Source: Rosa chinensis (Eukaryota; Streptophyta; Magnoliopsida; Rosales; Rosaceae). Taken from it: a stretch of 64,000 nt of DNA. A program made the translations under genes and the position numbers. Under the pieces are notes generated by a model that saw only the letters and a program-made list of their open reading frames with translations, made no database searches and was not told the DNA's origin. The stretch is from positions 27,758,501-27,822,500 of the forward strand of contig NC_037090.1 in assembly GCF_002994745.2 (NCBI RefSeq). The letters run 5' to 3'. Positions 52,985 to 64,000 of the stretch are shown here, piece by piece; position 1 is the stretch's first letter, and every line of letters begins with the position of its first letter.

Positions 52985-53350
52985 TTTTTTTTTTTTAGAA
53001 GAAGAAACTTTCATTGATAAACAAATTAGATAGATACATCATCTTGAAGTATATCTGTAAGACCTCAGAAATTTGTTATTAATTCCAAAATTTTTCCTGG
53101 GATTAATAAAGTGTTCGTTTGTACGATTTCGTGGTTCGAGGGTGGAGTGGAATTATTTTCGGGCGAATAATGATTTGAAGTGCACTTTTTAGGGGATTAC
53201 AAAGTTTTTCTTTTCATACATTAGGTTTCTACTAAAACTTCCTTCACGAAAGTTGTAGAACGCGTCAATACAAGTTCGTGGACATGTGGAACGCGAGAAT
53301 CAGAGTTCGTATGAGAAAGTTATGAGCGATTGAAATTTGGGGAAATTCCT

Positions 53351-53359
53351 ATAAATAGC
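53351..53359 (+). promoter_or_regulatory. TATA box of LTR family A copy 2
   Basis: TATAAATAG, at the same relative place as in copy 1. Downstream, a CT-rich, GC-richer leader follows (53400-53730). Confidence 0.6.
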
Positions 53360-54760
53360 GAAAATTCCAGATTTTTCATTAAATCCCAAAATTTTCAGTT
53401 TTTGTGTTTTGGCCCCCGGCTTTTCTCTGTTCTCTCTCCTCCGTGCCTCCTCAGAACCGTCGGGTCTCCATCAACCCGACCCGTGTTTTCTGGCTCCGTC
53501 GCGCGTCCTCCTGCCTCGGACCCAGACCAGACCGACTCGGCTCGGCCTGATTGTCCTCTCTGAGGTGTCAGCTCACCCCGCCGTCTCCCCCAGACTGAGA
53601 TCGAAGACCATAGTTTCGGACTCGGCCGGAAAACCCTTTTTCCGGCATTCCCTCAGCGATTGGTTGACATTTTTGGAATCGTCTCTTCCTCCTGATCGTC
53701 CTCATATCTACCTTGTAGGACGATTTTGAGTGTAGAGTGGTAGATCAAGGTTTGAAGTTTACGACGTCCCTGATTCGATCTAGGATCTGATCAGACGCAC
53801 GAGAGTGATCTAACTTCCAGGCTTGATCTAGAACGATCTAGACCGAATCTCACTTAGCGCCAGGTATAAGGGTGGCTCATCTCTTCATTTTGAACAAGTT
53901 TGTAGTTGGTCACTTTGCCATTGGAGGTGGTTGACCTGGCGTTGACCGCCGCCGTTGACCGCCTGCTGACCCGTCGCTTGTGGCGGCGCATCAGACCATA
54001 TTTTTGTGTTCTGTTTTTAGTTTATGCATCTACGAATCGATACGGTCGTTTTGATATATTATAAGGTTATTTTGGAGAAAGTTGATGCCTGTTAGGGTTT
54101 TAGGGTTTTCGATTCGTGTCGGTTTTCGATCCGTGAGGATTTGGCCTTCCGATCGACTTGTAGTTTTGATATAGTGATCGTAGAAGTGTTCCGATGACTT
54201 TGTGTGGTCTCGGATGGGGATACAACCATTGGATCATCGTATAATTGTGTTTTTGGTGAATTATGTACTAAGTTGAGATTGTATGTGATTAGGTGTTTGA
54301 TGGAATTGTTTTGGGCGAACAATTGTTGATTATGTGATCTCGGCTGTAAGAGAAGACGCAGCGGGAATTGGAGGTGAGTAAACCTCACGTGGTTCATTTA
54401 CGAACAGATTTATTTATTACTCGGAATTACTCGTTTAATTGTTAAATCATTTTTGAAACAAATTATTTGTTTTAAAATATATGAACTTGATCGACAACGG
54501 TTCATGGGTAGGTTAAAACAATGTTTTGATATAAAATGATTTTCGAGAGGAATAATTTATAAAACTATAGTTGGTATTAGTGGTCATTCCTGCGTGAATG
54601 ACTACGTATATATATATTTACGTGGAATATATATATATATATATATATATATATGGATGTTGTGGCGTTGTGATATGTATATGTTTGATGATTATATTGT
54701 TGAAAGAGTGATTTGAAAATGTGATGTGACATTGTGAGTCATGTGGGATTTCCTTAAAAG

Positions 54761-55185
54761 GTTTTGTTCTGAGGGCTAAGTGGTCCGAGGTCTGACGGTT
54801 ACAGTGGTAACTTGTTAGGGGGGGTTTTGTTCTGAGGGCCAGGTGGTCCGAAGTCCAATGGTTACAGTGGTAACCTGTTGTTAAGTTATCGGATGCTTGC
54901 ACTTTGGTCAAGGGGGCAGGTTACGATACAGTTATCAGATGATTGTACCTTGGTCAAGGGGGCAGGTTACGATACAGTTAGGGTGTAAGTCATCGGATGG
55001 TTGCACTTTGGTTAAGGGGGCAGGTTACGATACAGTTATCGGATGCTTGTACCTTGGTCAAGGGGGCAGGTTACGATACAGTTAGGGTGTAAGTTATCGG
55101 ATGCTTGTACCTTAGTCAAGGGGGCAGGTTACGGTTCAGTTATCGGATACTTGTGCCTTGGTCAAGGGGGCAGGTTACGATGCAG
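54761..55185. repeat. tandem repeats in LTR family A copy 2 (63-bp and 46-bp units)
   Basis: Two copies of GTTTTGTTCTGAGGGC units start at 54761 and 54824. Then six 46-bp units (AGTTATCGGATGCTTGTACC followed by TTGGTCAAGGGGGCAGGTTA) run from 54883 to 55185. A 12-bp spacer AGTTAGGGTGTA sits after the second and fourth units, so the array has a two-unit higher order of about 104 bp. Confidence 0.85.
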
Positions 55186-55350
55186 TGGGTTGTTGTGAGA
55201 TGATTTATTGGGAGTTGATGGGTGATCATCTACTTTAGTCTGAGTCGATGGGTGAACATCGACTATCGACTTTAGTTTGGAGTTTATGGGTGATCATTGA
55301 CTTTAGTGTGAGTTGTTTGACTTCTTCATTTATTTTCCTTTTCTTCCTAA

Positions 55351-55650
55351 TTGTTTGTTTTAATGTAATCTCATGAACTAAGTTATATGCAGGGATTACC
55401 GCTTTTTGTATTGTTTGTTTTAATGTAAATTCCTGAACTAAGTTTCTGTGCAGGGATTTATATGATTTCTTTTATTTGTTTTAATGTAAATTCCTGAACT
55501 AAACTCTATGCAGGGATTTATATGATTTTTTTTGTTTGTTTTAATGTGATCTCCTGAACTAAGTTTCTATGTAGGGATTACTATGATTTTGTTGTTTGTT
55601 TTAATGTGATCTCCTGAACTAAGTTTCTATGCTGGGATTACTGATTTTAC
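55351..55650. repeat. 60-bp tandem repeat, about five copies
   Basis: TTGTTTGTTTTAATGT blocks start near 55351, 55411, 55472, 55532 and 55592, each followed by TCCTGAACTAAGTTTCTATG and CAGGGATTA. Copy 1 of the LTR family has a single such unit (reverse complement near 19035-19080). Confidence 0.85.
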
Positions 55651-56179
55651 GTAATGATTGTTGTGAGTACAGTGGTGTTGTGGGATTTGGAGTGAGGTGA
55701 ACTGAGTTGTGATGCCCTAAGGTTGGCAGTTGGTTGTTATTGTGAGACAATAAGTATGATTTCGTGGTTGTGTCGTTGAGGCAAAGGAATGGTGTTCTGT
55801 TAGATTATGGTAGGGGTCGTCAACGGGCCGGTCCCGGCCTATTCATAGAGGGCTTGGGCCGGGCCTTGCTATATTTTTAAATAATTGCGGGCTGGGTCGG
55901 GCCGGGCTTTATTAAAAATCAAAAGATCCAAGTCCGTCCATATAAAGAGGGCCTTGCGGGCTTTTTCGGGCCGGGCCGGGCTTGGCCTTGATGGTTTTAT
56001 TTATAAATAAATATTTAAAGAAAAAAGTAATTTTTTTTTTAATCAAGCTTTGGAAATTCAATGGATAATGATCAAATACAACCAAAGATAACAGATCTAT
56101 ATAACTATATTGTACCAAAAAAAATCTATATTTATATATAGATACTAATTTATTGATAAATAAATTTTTAAAGACACTA

Positions 56180-58979
56180 ATTTTTTATAAATCTATATTT
56201 ATACATCATACACTCCAAAGAGCTACATATAGCAATTCAAAGAAAATGAGAAACCGACCGTTGGATGAGTTTATTACAATAAATTATGAGTGTGGTAAAA
56301 AATTTAGCCAATTTCACCATATTTTCGAATCCGATCGGATTGGTCAACTGTAGTCACTTATATGTTTTATTGGTTGACCGATGGCGTGGCAACCGCAAAA
56401 CGTGCTTATTTTTTCACATCACGTTTGTATATATTCCATCGATGGATGTGCGTGGACATAAGATAAAAAAAAAAAAAAATTTAATTACAAACACATTGGA
56501 CTATACCAATTTTATTCCTAAAGTTGTATGACTTATACATTGCATTTAAATTGCTTAGGTTCATTCTAAAGCAACCATGAAGTAGAAAATGAATTCGGAG
56601 AAACCAACCGCTCGATGGAGAGATTGTAATGTTTTATGGTGGTTGTAGAAAATCCAGCCAATTTGGTTCTCATTTCTAATTCGATCAACTAGGTCAAACG
56701 TAGTTACTCTTATAAACCTATATTTATATATCATACACTTCAAAGAGCAACCCCTATCAATTCAAAGAAAATGTAAAAACCGACCATTGGATGAGTTTAT
56801 TACAATAAATTATGAGTGTGGTAAAAAATTTAGCCAATTTCACCATATTTTCGAATCTGATCGAATTGGTCAACCGCAGTCACTTATATGTTTTATTGGT
56901 TGACCGATGGCGTGGCAACCGCGAAACGTGCTTATTTTTTCACATCACGTTTGTATATATTCCATCGATGGATGTGCGTGGACATAAGATAAAAAAACAA
57001 TTAATTTTAATTACAAACACATTGGTCTATACCAATTTTATTCCTAAAGTTGTATGACTTATACATTGCATTTAAATTATTTAAGTTCATTCTAAAGCAA
57101 CCATGAAGTGGAAAATGAATTCGGAGAAACCAACCGCTCGATAGAGAGATTGTAATGTTTTATGGTGGTTGTAGAAAATCCAGCCAATTTGGTTCTCGTT
57201 TCGAATTCGATCAACTAGGTCAAACGTAGTTACTCTTATAAACCTATATTTATATATCATACACTCCAAAGAGCAACCCCTATCAATTAAAAGAAAATGG
57301 AAAAACCGACAGTTGGATGAGTTTATTACAATAAATTATGAGTGTGGTAAAAAATTTAGCCAATTTCACCATATTTTCGAATCCGATCGGATTGGTCAAC
57401 CGTAGTCACTTATATGTTTTATTGGTTGACCGATGGCGTGACAACCGCAAAACGTGTTTATTTTTTCACATCACGTTTGAATATATTCCATCGATGGATG
57501 TGCGTGGACATAAGATAAAAAAAAAAAAAAATTTAATTACAAACACATTGGTCTATATCAATTTTATTCCTTAAGTTGTATGACTTATACATTGCATTTA
57601 AATTGTTTAAGTTCATTCTAAAGCAACCATGAAGTGGAAAATGAATTCGGAGAAATCAACCACTCGATGGAGAGATTGTAATGTTTTATGGTGGTTGTAG
57701 AAAATCCAGCCAATTTGGTTCTCGTTTCGAATTCGATCAACTATGTCAAACGTAGTTACTCTTATAAACCTATATTTATATATCATACACTCCAAAGAGC
57801 AACCCCTATCAATTAAAAGAAAATGGAAAAACCGACAGTTGGATGAGTTTATTACAATAAATTATGAGTGTGGTAAAAAATTTAGCCAATTTCACCATAT
57901 TTTCGAATCCGATCGGATTGGTCAACCGTAGTCACTTATATGTTTTATTGGTTGACCGATGGCGTGACAACCGCAAAACGTGTTTATTTTTTCACATCAC
58001 GTTTGAATATATTCCATCGATGGATGTGCGTGGACATAAGATAAAAAAAAAAAAAATTTAATTACAAACACATTGGTCTATATCAATTTTATTCCTAAAG
58101 TTGTATGACTTATACATTGCATTTAAATTGTTTAAGTTCATTCTAAAGCAACCATGAAGTGGAAAATGAATTCGGAGAAATCAACCACTCGATGGAGAGA
58201 TTGTAATGTTTTATGGTGGTTGTAAAAAATCCAGCCAATTTGGTTCTCGTTTCGAATTCGATCAACTAGGTCAAACGTAGTTACTCTTATAAACCTATAT
58301 TTATATATCATACACTCCAAAGAGCAACCCCTATCAATTAAAAGAAAATGGAAAAACCCACCGTTGGATGAGTTTATTACAATAAATTATGAGTGTGGTA
58401 AAAAATTTAGCCAATTTCACCATATTTTCGAATCCGATCGGATTGGTCAACCGTAGTCACTTATATGTTTTATTGGTTGACCGATGGCGTGACAACCGCA
58501 AAACGTGTTTATTTTTTCACATCACGTTTGAATATATTCCATCGATGGATGTGCGTGGACATAAGATAAAAAAAAAAAAAAAATTAATTACAAACACATT
58601 GGTCTATATCAATTTTATTCCTAAAGTTGTATGACTTATACATTGCATTTAAATTGTTTAAGTTCATTCTAAAGCAACCATGAAGTGGAAAATGAATTCG
58701 GAGAAATCAACCACTCGATGGAGAGATTGTAATGTTTTATGGTGGTTGTAGAAAATCCAGCCAATTTGGTTCTCGTTTCGAATTCGATCAACTAGGTCAA
58801 ACGTAGTTACTCTTATAAACCTATATTTATATATCATACACTCCAAAGAGCAACCCCTATCAATTAAAAGAAAATGGAAAAACCCACCGTTGGATGAGTT
58901 TATTACAATAAATTATGAGTGTGGTAAAAAATTTAGCCAATTTCACCATATTTTCGAATCCGATCGGATTGGTCAACCG
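56180..58979. repeat. 526-bp tandem satellite inside the hAT element, 5.3 copies
   Basis: The same landmark (ATGAGTGTGGTAAAAAATTT) occurs at 56286, 56812, 57338, 57864, 58389 and 58915, a period of 525-526 bp. The last units (from about 57250) are almost identical and the first two more diverged. Each unit also has two related parts: GGTAAAAAATTTAGCCAATT...GATCGGATTGGTCAACCGTAG and TTGTAGAAAATCCAGCCAAT...TCGATCAACTAGGTCAAACGTAG. The 60-80 residue frames on both strands are repeat artefacts. Confidence 0.93.
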
Positions 58980-59034
58980 ATATGTAGAATATATATATGC
59001 ACATTAGCACATATTTTATATAGAAGTATAAGAA

Positions 59035-59061
59035 CTTCCACACACACACACATATAGTCAT

Positions 59062-59137
<76 letters not shown>

Positions 59138-59205
59138 AATACACACACAAATATATATCTATATATATATATTTATAAACACACACACACATATAATATA
59201 TATAT
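59035..59205. repeat. AT/AC microsatellite
   Basis: Alternating (AC)n and (AT)n runs, e.g. CACACACACACA at 59040 and 59108 and a long AT run at 59068-59105. Confidence 0.95.
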
Positions 59206-60139
59206 ATAAAATTTTACGGGCTTTTACGGGCCGGGCCTAGCGGGCCTTTGGTGGGCCGGGCTGGGTTTTTGCGGGCTGGCCCACTACCCACCGAGGCGGG
59301 CTTTTGCGGGCTTTTTAACGAGCCGGCGGGCCTCTATCGGCCCACTTGATCCGCGGGCTTTTTGATGAGGCCTAGATTATGGGGACGTAAAATGTTTAAC
59401 ATATTTGGAGTTATTTGTGTAATTGGAGTTTGTGGGAAAAGAGATAAAATGAATTGAGAGACAGAGCATGTGGGTTTTTAGTTGGGTTGAAATTGTTGAG
59501 CATGTTATTGATGATTTTGAACTTGACGTTTTGTTGTGATAATTGCATATTGTTTTTGTTAAGTTAAGATGGTGAAAGCATGTATTTTGTGGAATTAAAT
59601 GTTGTTGCTTTAATTATCTCACGAGCTGAGAAATTATAAGCATGAGTGACGTGAGTCACTTTAATTGAGTTTACTCATACGGGCTGAAAAGCTTACCGGG
59701 TTTGTTTTGTTCATTCCCGGTGCACTATTCTATGGTGTAGGGGTTTTTGTGCAGGTTTGATTATCGAGTGATCATTATCAAAGCTGAGGTGTACATTCGA
59801 TGGCGTGGACGTGGAAGGGTGCTCTTAGTTTTAAGTCTTTTGCTAGGTAGAGTTGTGGTGCGTGTGTTTACTTATTGAATTGTTATTCAGTTTGATTTGT
59901 AAACTATCTGTAGTGTAATATGTGACTCTAAAGAACGAGTTAGTATTGACATTGTGAGTTCGGTTTGTTGTTGCTTAGTTTAAATGAAAATTTTTCTATA
60001 TGTGTTTTCTTGTGTTTGTTCTCGCGTTTCGGATTTGAATTTTCTTTATTCAAAATTCAGGGCGTGATAATATCAGAAAGCTATTATGGCCCTTCTTCTA
60101 CCCAAACTTGAAATGCAGGAAACAAAAGCGGGTTTCTAG

Positions 60140-60497
60140 CTAAAGCATGCGCTGCCTGATTACATTTCCTAGGGCTATATGTACAAATAACAGAGGCAAA
60201 AAATGAAACAAGTCTTTAACCTCTTCAATTAGCATCCCCTCCACAGACCAATCAACCCTTGTCTTGCAAAGATCATTTACTACAGATAAAGCATCTAATT
60301 CCAGAATGAGATGAAAGGTATGAAAACCATATTGAGATAGCACCTGCAAACCCAACGCAGCCGCATAAATCTCCGCTGCCTTAACACCAAATCTTCCACG
60401 AAATCCTTTAGAAGCCGCAATAAGAAGATCACCTCTCTCATTGCATAAGACTGCACCCATACCTCTAACACCATGTAAATCATCCAAAGCAGCATCT
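60140..60497 (-). pseudogene. LINE RNase H domain (3' part)
   Basis: Minus frame reads DDLHGVRGMGAVLCNERGDL, VKAAEIYAAALGLQVLSQYG and LELDALSVVNDLCKT, with the Glu of AEIYAA and the Asp of LELDA at the catalytic places. The first Asp lies in NVDAALDD, which appears only when the CACTA at 60501-62306 is removed (PRFPFLKLNV plus DAALDDLHG). Confidence 0.85.
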
Positions 60498-60500
60498 ACA

Positions 60501-62306
60501 CACTACTAGAAAAAGTATCCATCACACACAGATGAGAATCTGTGTGAAATTATAGTATACCACACGGAAATCTGTGTGAAGACGTCAATACACACGGTAC
60601 ACAACGGATTAAGAATCCGTACGTATTGCTGGCGTTGTTAATGATACTTGCACACAGAATTGGTTGTCCGTTTGAATGCATTTGATGGGTCCCACTGGCA
60701 GTGGAGTAGCTGTTCTCCTATCCCATCTACTAATTATATATATATATATATATATATATCAAAATAAATGGATTAAGATTATTCAAATTAGATTTTTTGT
60801 TTTTAAATTTCTCCTTTTAATTTAAATTATAGTCATAATTGTTCTTCACGATGATTCTGCAGATCTTGAAGGAACAATATCTGAGATCCAACTTGATGAC
60901 ATATGTCAAAATTGAGTCTTTCTTTGCATGATATCATTTCCTACAAGAAAATAAGAGCAAGATTAGCAAATCAATATAAGATTAACACAAATTGATGTGT
61001 TCAACATCCACAGAGATGCCTTTAATTACTTGTAGATCTAAGATTCATGAAGAACAAGCTAAGGTAAGAAGTTGAATTTAAGAACATCTCCTTCTTGGCA
61101 AGATTTGCTTTGAATTGAGGAATCAAAATCATGCTTTGACTGCGACTGGGACCAGAGAAGGAGGGGTTCGCGAATCTATACAACGGCAATGGTGCTGGAA
61201 GTTCCAGAATTTCCTTTACGGTGCAAAGAAATCGGTAAATAATGGTTTCAAGAAAAACTCACAAAAAATAAAGGAAAGTGAGCAATTGAAAACCATGCCT
61301 TACCAGAAAAGGATTTGAGATATTCAACAATTTTAGATATGCTTTTGTCGCCAGCGGATTAGCCGAGAGGAAATCGGAGGGAGATCTATGAGAAAGAGAA
61401 AGATGGAGAGAGAGAATAAAGAGAGGAATAAACTCTGGTCCATGCTATAGCATCTCATCAATCCTGCAACAGATCATGGTTAGCGATCCAGTCGGCCTTC
61501 ACGCACTTAAACAACATAAAATCATCTGAAGCCTTAACCTGATAATTAAAAATATAAAGAGAGAATACCAAAATGGTTTAGTCCTCCAATAATCAACATA
61601 AATTTTCAACACTAATTAAGAATTTATGGTCCACCATTTATTCTTCAAGCCTGAACTCTAATTTTGAGAAGGAGAGCAATCAAATAGAAGAGAGATCGGT
61701 GAGAGAAAGGTTAAGGGATGAAAAAAAAAAAAACCTGAACTAAGATAAAAAGGAAATACAGCCGGAGAAAGTTATTGATAAGAAATCCACACGGATGTCC
61801 GTGTGGAACTAGAAGTCTGTAAGGAATAATTTGCCAATAATAAATATGTTTATAATAATTAATTAATTTATGTGTGTGAATATTAGAATTATTTTATTAT
61901 ACACGGATGTTCATGTGAAACCAAAAGTCTGCAATGAATAGTGTGCCAGATATAAATATGGTTATTAAATTTGAGTGTAGTTAATTTATTTTCCTCTTAA
62001 TTTTGAAATAAAACTCACACGGATTTTCGTGTATCAACTTTAATTTATATGAAAATTTACACGAAAATCCATGTGAAGTTTTGACATGTGTATAGTATTC
62101 TCTGACGCGGAAATAAATTTTTACACAGAAATCCGTGTGAAATTTTCCGACTCCACTTTTAGAATATATTTCACATGAATGTCTGTGTGAATATGGTTTT
62201 CACACAGATATTTGTGTGCATTGCAGTGTTTCTCACACAGATTTCTATCTGTGTGAATATCTGTGTGAATCTCATTTGTGTGCATTGGGGGGTTTTTCTA
62301 GTAGTG
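60501..62306. mobile_element. small non-autonomous CACTA element
   Basis: Left CACTACTAGAAAAAGTATCC and reversed right end CACTACTAGAAAAACCCCCC; perfect 3-bp duplication ACA at 60498-60500 and 62307-62309. Removing it restores the LINE RNase H frame. Both ends carry CACACAGATnTCTGTGTGAA-type inverted motifs (60520-60670; 61780-62280). The middle (60830-61740) has no recognised gene. 1,806 bp, same motif group as 24570-27290. Confidence 0.93.
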
Positions 62307-62309
62307 ACA

Positions 62310-63992
62310 TTTAATTTGAGGAAAGGAAATCTTGGTGTTACCCATCTGTCAGAATTACCTGTTGAAGGTGAATGTTGAGGAGGTCGAGTATGTAGGGAAA
62401 CCCACTCTACAACTGAAGCTTGAATATGTGAGAAGAGAACAGAAGCAGGGATATATTTGTTCTGGAAAATTTCTTCATTTCGTGCTTGCCAGATTCGACG
62501 ACAACACATTAAGACAAAGATCAATTCCGATTTAGAAAGAACAGAAATACCAAATCTGAAAAGTTCACTAAAAGTGCCATGTTTCCACCCTCCCACAGCA
62601 GTGCGAAAAGAAGTGAGCAGCCAAACTTCTTTGGCTTTAGAGCAGGACCATAGTTTCATAGCCCATTTTACCACGGGAACAGACCGGAGAAAACAACAGA
62701 TGTCGTCGATATAAATTAAAAGCACAAGGCAGGATGTCATGGATTGCACGCCAAAAAAAGACCTTTGTAGCAGCTGGAGCGTTCAGATTCCACACATACT
62801 TCCAAACCGGGTCTTCTTGTGAGTTAGAACTGCCTTCGCCCCCCTCATTTCGAAATCTGCAATTTTGTGCCAATTGATAACCACTCTTGAACGTATATAA
62901 TCCATTTCTTATGTAATGCCAACACAATCTATCTGGAGTAGGAGCTATCAGCAGAGGAATGGAGAGAATTGCTTCAACCTCTCTTGCCCAAAAGCTATGA
63001 TGTATTAATTCAATGTTCCAATAACCATCCACGATAATCAACTCAGAAACAAGAGAATTGAAGAGCAAATTTGGTGGGGAGTAAATGCGAAATGTGTATG
63101 GAATAGGAATCCAAGCATCACGAAAGATGAAAATCAACCAACCATCACCCACCCTCCATCGTAGACCAGAAGCAAATAATTCCCTACCCCAAAGGAGGGA
63201 TCTCCAAATCAGTGAGGTTGATCTCCCAACAGATGCAGATAGAAGAGAGGAAGAGGGATAGTAGTGCCCTTTATACACCTTCGTAACCAACAAATCAGGA
63301 AGAGAGAACAATCTCCAACATTGTTTGGCCAAGAGTGCTTGATTAAAATCAACAAAATCTCGAAAGCCTAGCCCACCTTTCAACTTGTTTCTGCATAAAG
63401 AATCCCATCGTAGCCAATGAATCCCATCATATTTCTCATGACAGGCTACTACCGGAACTCCTAGAAAACCACTTAGAAACTCCTGATATTCTTCCCTCAC
63501 ATATGGGCTGAAAGACAAAGCTGATTTTTGAAAATTTATCTGTTGCCCTGAGACTTTTTCATATATGCATAGAATATCTTTTATGACCTGTGGGGTGGCC
63601 TGATTTGCTTCCAAAAATAGAAAACTATCATCTGCATGGAATAAATGAGATATTGAGGGTGGGGACCTTGAAATTCGAACACCATAGATCTGTCTTGTAG
63701 CCTTTGCCTGTTGGAGCAGCCTTGAGAAGCCTTCTGCCACAAAAAGAAACAAGTATGGTGACAAAGGACAGCCCTGCCTGATTCCACAGGATGGAACAAA
63801 GTACCCCAGAGGATTCCCTTTCCATAGCACCGAAAAGGAAACCGTTACCAAGCAATCCATAATACGTTGCACCCATAAGCGATGAAACCCCAACCTTAGC
63901 ATCATTGCCTCCAAAAAGCACCATTCCACCCTATCATAGGCCTTTGCCATATCCAACTTAATTGCCATTGCCCCCATATTTCCATCATCCAT
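62310..63992 (-). pseudogene. LINE ORF2 reverse transcriptase and zinc-binding domain
   Basis: RT pieces: AIKLDMAKAYDRVEWCFLEA, GIRQGCPLSPYLFLFVAEGF and the catalytic box in HLFHADDSFLFLEA. After GVPVVACHEKYDG the frame jumps straight to IHWLRWDSLCRNKLKGGLGF; related elements have roughly 80 further residues here (LSRAGREVLIKAV-type block), so an internal in-frame deletion is likely. The zinc-binding domain (VWKYVWNLNAPAATKVFFWR) is broken by a frameshift near 62745 and continues as WLLTSFRTAVGG, ICQARNEE-type sequence and PRFPFLKLNV at the CACTA border. Confidence 0.85.
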
Positions 63993-64000
63993 TTTCTTCA

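Larger units (their letters stand above)
55811..59374. mobile_element. hAT-type non-autonomous element filled with a satellite
   Basis: Ends TAGGGGTCGTCAACGGGCC and, reversed, TAGGCCTCATCAAAAAGCC, with a perfect 8-bp duplication GATTATGG at 55803-55810 and 59375-59382, the hAT signature. Both subterminal regions are rich in GGGCCGGGC motifs (55820-55990 and 59215-59360). 3,564 bp, no transposase; 56180-58979 is a tandem array and 59035-59205 is AT/AC microsatellite. Confidence 0.9.
53056..60069 (+). mobile_element. solo-LTR-like insertion, family A copy 2 (inverted relative to copies 1 and 3)
   Basis: Ends TGTAAGACCTC...GGGCGTGATA with a perfect 5-bp duplication ATATC at 53051-53055 and 60070-60074; the terminal CA has become TA. 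Reverse complement matches copy 1 over many blocks, e.g. CTCATACGAACTC, ACTTTCGTGAAGGAAG, GACGCAGCGGGA, AAGCTTACCGGGTTTG. It carries a TATAAATAG box at 53351. Without the hAT (55811-59374) it is about 3.4 kb. No coding sequence for a polyprotein. Confidence 0.88.
52985..64000 (-). mobile_element. L1-type LINE, 5' part outside window, split by a solo LTR and a CACTA
   Basis: T12 at 52985-52996 is the poly(A) tail; the 3' UTR runs to 53055 and continues at 60070; RNase H is at 60140-60500 and continues at 62307; zinc-binding and RT domains follow up to the window end. Both insertions restore continuous LINE sequence when removed. No TSD can be read because the 5' end is outside. Confidence 0.88.

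Noticed and set aside
54883..55185. CRISPR-like regular repeats
   Set aside because: Units are contiguous without unique spacers and the genome is clearly plant nuclear; it is a minisatellite.
56286..58846. Ten similar 60-81 residue frames on both strands
   Set aside because: They repeat with the 526-bp satellite and end in A-run length changes; no sign of coding selection.

Overview
The window is a transposon-dense stretch of a eudicot plant nuclear genome. The evidence is GT-AG intron-split genes, plant-type CACTA, MULE, hAT and PIF/Harbinger elements, Ty1/copia remains, L1-like LINEs with the plant DUF4283 ORF1, and a pectin-degrading GH28 gene. Repeat style and memory of similar elements suggest Rosaceae, but that is a weak inference. 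Only one host gene looks intact: a nine-exon polygalacturonase (43353-49441, +). Almost everything else is mobile DNA, much of it nested, and many insertions can be dated relative to one another because target-site duplications (TSDs) are readable.

Layout. (1) 1-13915: a decayed Ty1/copia polyprotein and its 3' LTR, split by an 11.6-kb CACTA element (1174-12784, TSD ATA). The CACTA carries two apparently intact minus-strand genes: a TNP2/TNPD-type transposase (about 1095 aa) and a 12-exon TNPA-like protein fused to a Ulp1-type cysteine protease (about 843 aa, full His-Asp-Cys triad). (2) 15185-22415: a young full-length LTR element without coding capacity (TSD GAGGC; LTRs differ by 7 transitions), itself hit by a 2.9-kb solo-LTR-like insertion (18262-21143, TSD CACAT). 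(3) 22421-30882: a mosaic of CACTA ends, LINE scraps, a broken gene, MITEs, and a non-coding LINE-like insertion with a 16-bp TSD. (4) 30971-39790: a decayed L1-type LINE on the minus strand, split by a second solo LTR (34087-36801). (5) 40158-41758: a GA-rich MULE. (6) 43353-49441: the polygalacturonase. Its fifth intron contains a Harbinger MITE that was later hit by two different MULEs, one carrying spliced-gene fragments. (7) 49638-52610: a 5'-truncated LINE (12-bp TSD) just past the polygalacturonase stop. (8) 52985-64000: a third LINE running off the window. It is split by a third solo LTR (53056-60069), which in turn holds a hAT element filled with a 526-bp satellite, and by a small CACTA (60501-62306).

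How things work together. The two CACTA genes form the transposition module of that element (cut by the TNPD-type enzyme, end-binding by the TNPA-like part, protease role unknown), and its ends carry arrays of TGTTGTCTGA-type motifs that are probable binding sites. The other MITE, MULE, hAT and solo-LTR copies have no enzyme here and would depend on enzymes encoded elsewhere. The polygalacturonase keeps all its catalytic motifs and splice sites although one intron has grown from about 0.3 to 3.2 kb.
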